Shown here: in pieces, positions 40,471-41,287 of the stretch
Layout of the letters: every line of letters begins with the position of its first letter
Position numbering within the stretch: the first letter of the stretch is position 1
The notes under the pieces: model-generated
What the model was told of the DNA's origin: nothing
Databases searched by the model: none
What the model saw: only the letters and a program-made list of their open reading frames with translations
Assembly (NCBI GenBank): GCA_036504075.1
Contig: DASXVX010000034.1
Coordinates: forward strand, 1 to 41,287
Direction of reading: 5' to 3'
DNA: 41,287 nt
Origin: DASXVX01 sp036504075
GTDB taxonomy: Bacteria; Bacillota; Sulfobacillia; Symbiobacteriales; Symbiobacteriaceae
Translations under genes and position numbers: made by a program

Positions 40471-40677
40471 ATGAAAGTGAACGTGGGTACTGCCGACAAG
40501 CTCGTACGCGTCGTGATCGCCCTGGTGGCCGGGTATCTTGGCTATGTGACCGGTGGTGTGTGGGCCTGGGTCGGGTATGCGGTGGCTGCCATCATGCTGG
40601 TCACGGCGGCCGTCGGGTTCTGCCCCCTGTACACGCTGTTTGGCCTCAACACCTGTCCTGTGAAGAAGCAGGCCTAG
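40471..40677 (+). CDS. DUF2892 (YgaP-like) membrane protein
   Basis: A 68-aa protein with two TM helices: VRVVIALVAGYLGYVTGGVW and VGYAVAAIMLVTAAVGFCPL. The ending CPLYTLFGLNTCPVKK has two conserved cysteines. The family (also the C-terminal part of the rhodanese YgaP) is often linked to sulfur metabolism. GAGGAGGATG precedes the start. Upstream, GATCCG/CGGATC at about 40426-40457 is a dyad that could bind the neighbouring Crp/Fnr regulator. Confidence 0.9.
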   Translation: MKVNVGTADKLVRVVIALVAGYLGYVTGGVWAWVGYAVAAIMLVTAAVGFCPLYTLFGLNTCPVKKQA

Positions 40678-40752
40678 CTCGGAACCATTCGGCACGGCCC
40701 GGTTTGGAGCGTCTGCCGGCGGTGGTCTCCGACATCCGCCGGTAAGCGAATA

Positions 40753-40781
40753 GGCCTGCCGGATATACTCCGGCAGGCCTT
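40753..40781 (+). terminator. terminator after the DUF2892 gene
   Basis: Perfect 11-bp stem GGCCTGCCGGA / TCCGGCAGGCC, 5-nt loop, then TTCT. Confidence 0.85.
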
Positions 40782-40874
40782 CTGGGCGTTTGCTGGGGCT
40801 AAAAACGATTTGGCAGGCCCGGTCGGCGCTCGGTTTCGGTATAGCGTTTCGGTAGGTGTATGTAAGCGTGGCGA

Positions 40875-41287
40875 CTATTTGCTTTCGGAGTCGGTCTTCT
40901 TCTTCTTGGGCTCCAGGCGCCGCTCCGTGGGGGCGCCCAGGTCGATCATGAGGCCGGGCCAGAGGGGGCTGCCCTTGGGCACGTAGAGAACGTCAAACCG
41001 TCCCGATAGCCGGACTCGACGGTGAGACCGTAGGAGCCAAGGAGTTCAAACAGGTTGACCCATCCGCCGGCGCTGCGGGTGTACCGGTGGACCTCATAGG
41101 CGGTGCGGTCGGTGTCAGCGGCGGCCCGGAGCAGCAGCACTTTGGACTTGCCAATGATTTTGGCCTGGACCTTGGGAACCACCTTGACTTTCAGGCCGGC
41201 CATGGCCGCAACATTGCCGAGCCGGGTGTAGGCAAGGGCGGAGAGCTGGACGACGGCCGGGGCGTGGACCCAGCAGGTGGCCGCCAG
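40875..41287 (-). pseudogene. partial unrecognised gene with an apparent frameshift
   Basis: Open from the right window edge on the minus strand (LAATCWVHAPAVVQLSALAY...), so the start is outside. The frame gives KVVPKVQAKIIGKSKVLLL, YEVHRYTRSAGGWVNLFELL and GLTVESGYRDG. It then turns implausible and stops at 40946-40948. From about 40995 the neighbouring frame is protein-like (FDVLYVPKGSPLWPGLMIDL, then a Lys-rich tail) and stops at 40875. One missing base near 40993-41001 (a T-run on the coding strand) would join them. I do not recognise the family. Confidence 0.6.

Overview
The window comes from a GC-rich, endospore-forming member of the Firmicutes. Evidence for this is a forespore sigma factor (sigG), spoIIR, a YlmC/YmxH PRC-barrel protein, gerW/ytfJ, a DUF2953 protein and a YteA-type zinc-finger protein. 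These sit beside the Gram-positive division cluster pgeF-(HlyD-like)-yggS-sepF-yggT-divIVA-ileS and an lspA-rluD-pyrF cluster. High GC with this gene order fits a Symbiobacterium-like lineage; that taxonomic placement is inference from gene content.

Layout. (1) 1-2640, sporulation block: a very long hairpin, a GGCCGCAGAT-ended repeat element, a seven-copy 32-bp CACGTG array, sigG and spoIIR (each with a good sigma-F-type promoter candidate), and a PRC-barrel gene. (2) 2640-4800, minus strand: a DinB-fold gene, gerW and a DUF2953 gene. (3) 4900-12670: division and cell-shape genes, then ileS behind a well-formed T-box leader with an ATC (Ile) specifier. (4) 12670-33560: accessory genes lying between ileS and the traR-type/lspA genes. 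They are two 14-TM MFS exporters, an alpha/beta hydrolase, moaA-tatA, a BMP-type nucleoside ABC importer of four genes, a YtcJ-type amidohydrolase, a frameshifted beta-propeller lipoprotein, a chemotaxis receptor, an M20 dipeptidase and an acyl-CoA ligase. (5) 33570-37290: DUF5665, YteA-like zinc finger, lspA, rluD, pyrF. (6) 37300-41287: OmpR/EnvZ-type two-component pair, a divergent Crp/Fnr regulator, a DUF2892 membrane protein, and a partial, apparently frameshifted gene at the right edge.

How the parts work together. SigG and SpoIIR are both forespore functions, and the two matching sigma-F-type promoters support joint forespore control; GerW and DUF2953 act later in spore maturation and germination. 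SepF, YggT and DivIVA serve septation and polar organisation. LspA processes lipoproteins such as the BMP substrate-binding protein found here. The importer, amidohydrolase, dipeptidase and acyl-CoA ligase form a scavenging repertoire.

The most unusual content is non-coding: the CACGTG array upstream of sigG, two copies of a GGCCGCAGAT-ended repeat element, several long perfect inverted repeats, a terminator whose 3' arm carries the ribosome-binding site of the next gene, antiparallel overlapping promoters between the two-component system and the Crp/Fnr gene, and a repeat-rich tract at 16.3-16.9 kb that may hold an IS605-type remnant.
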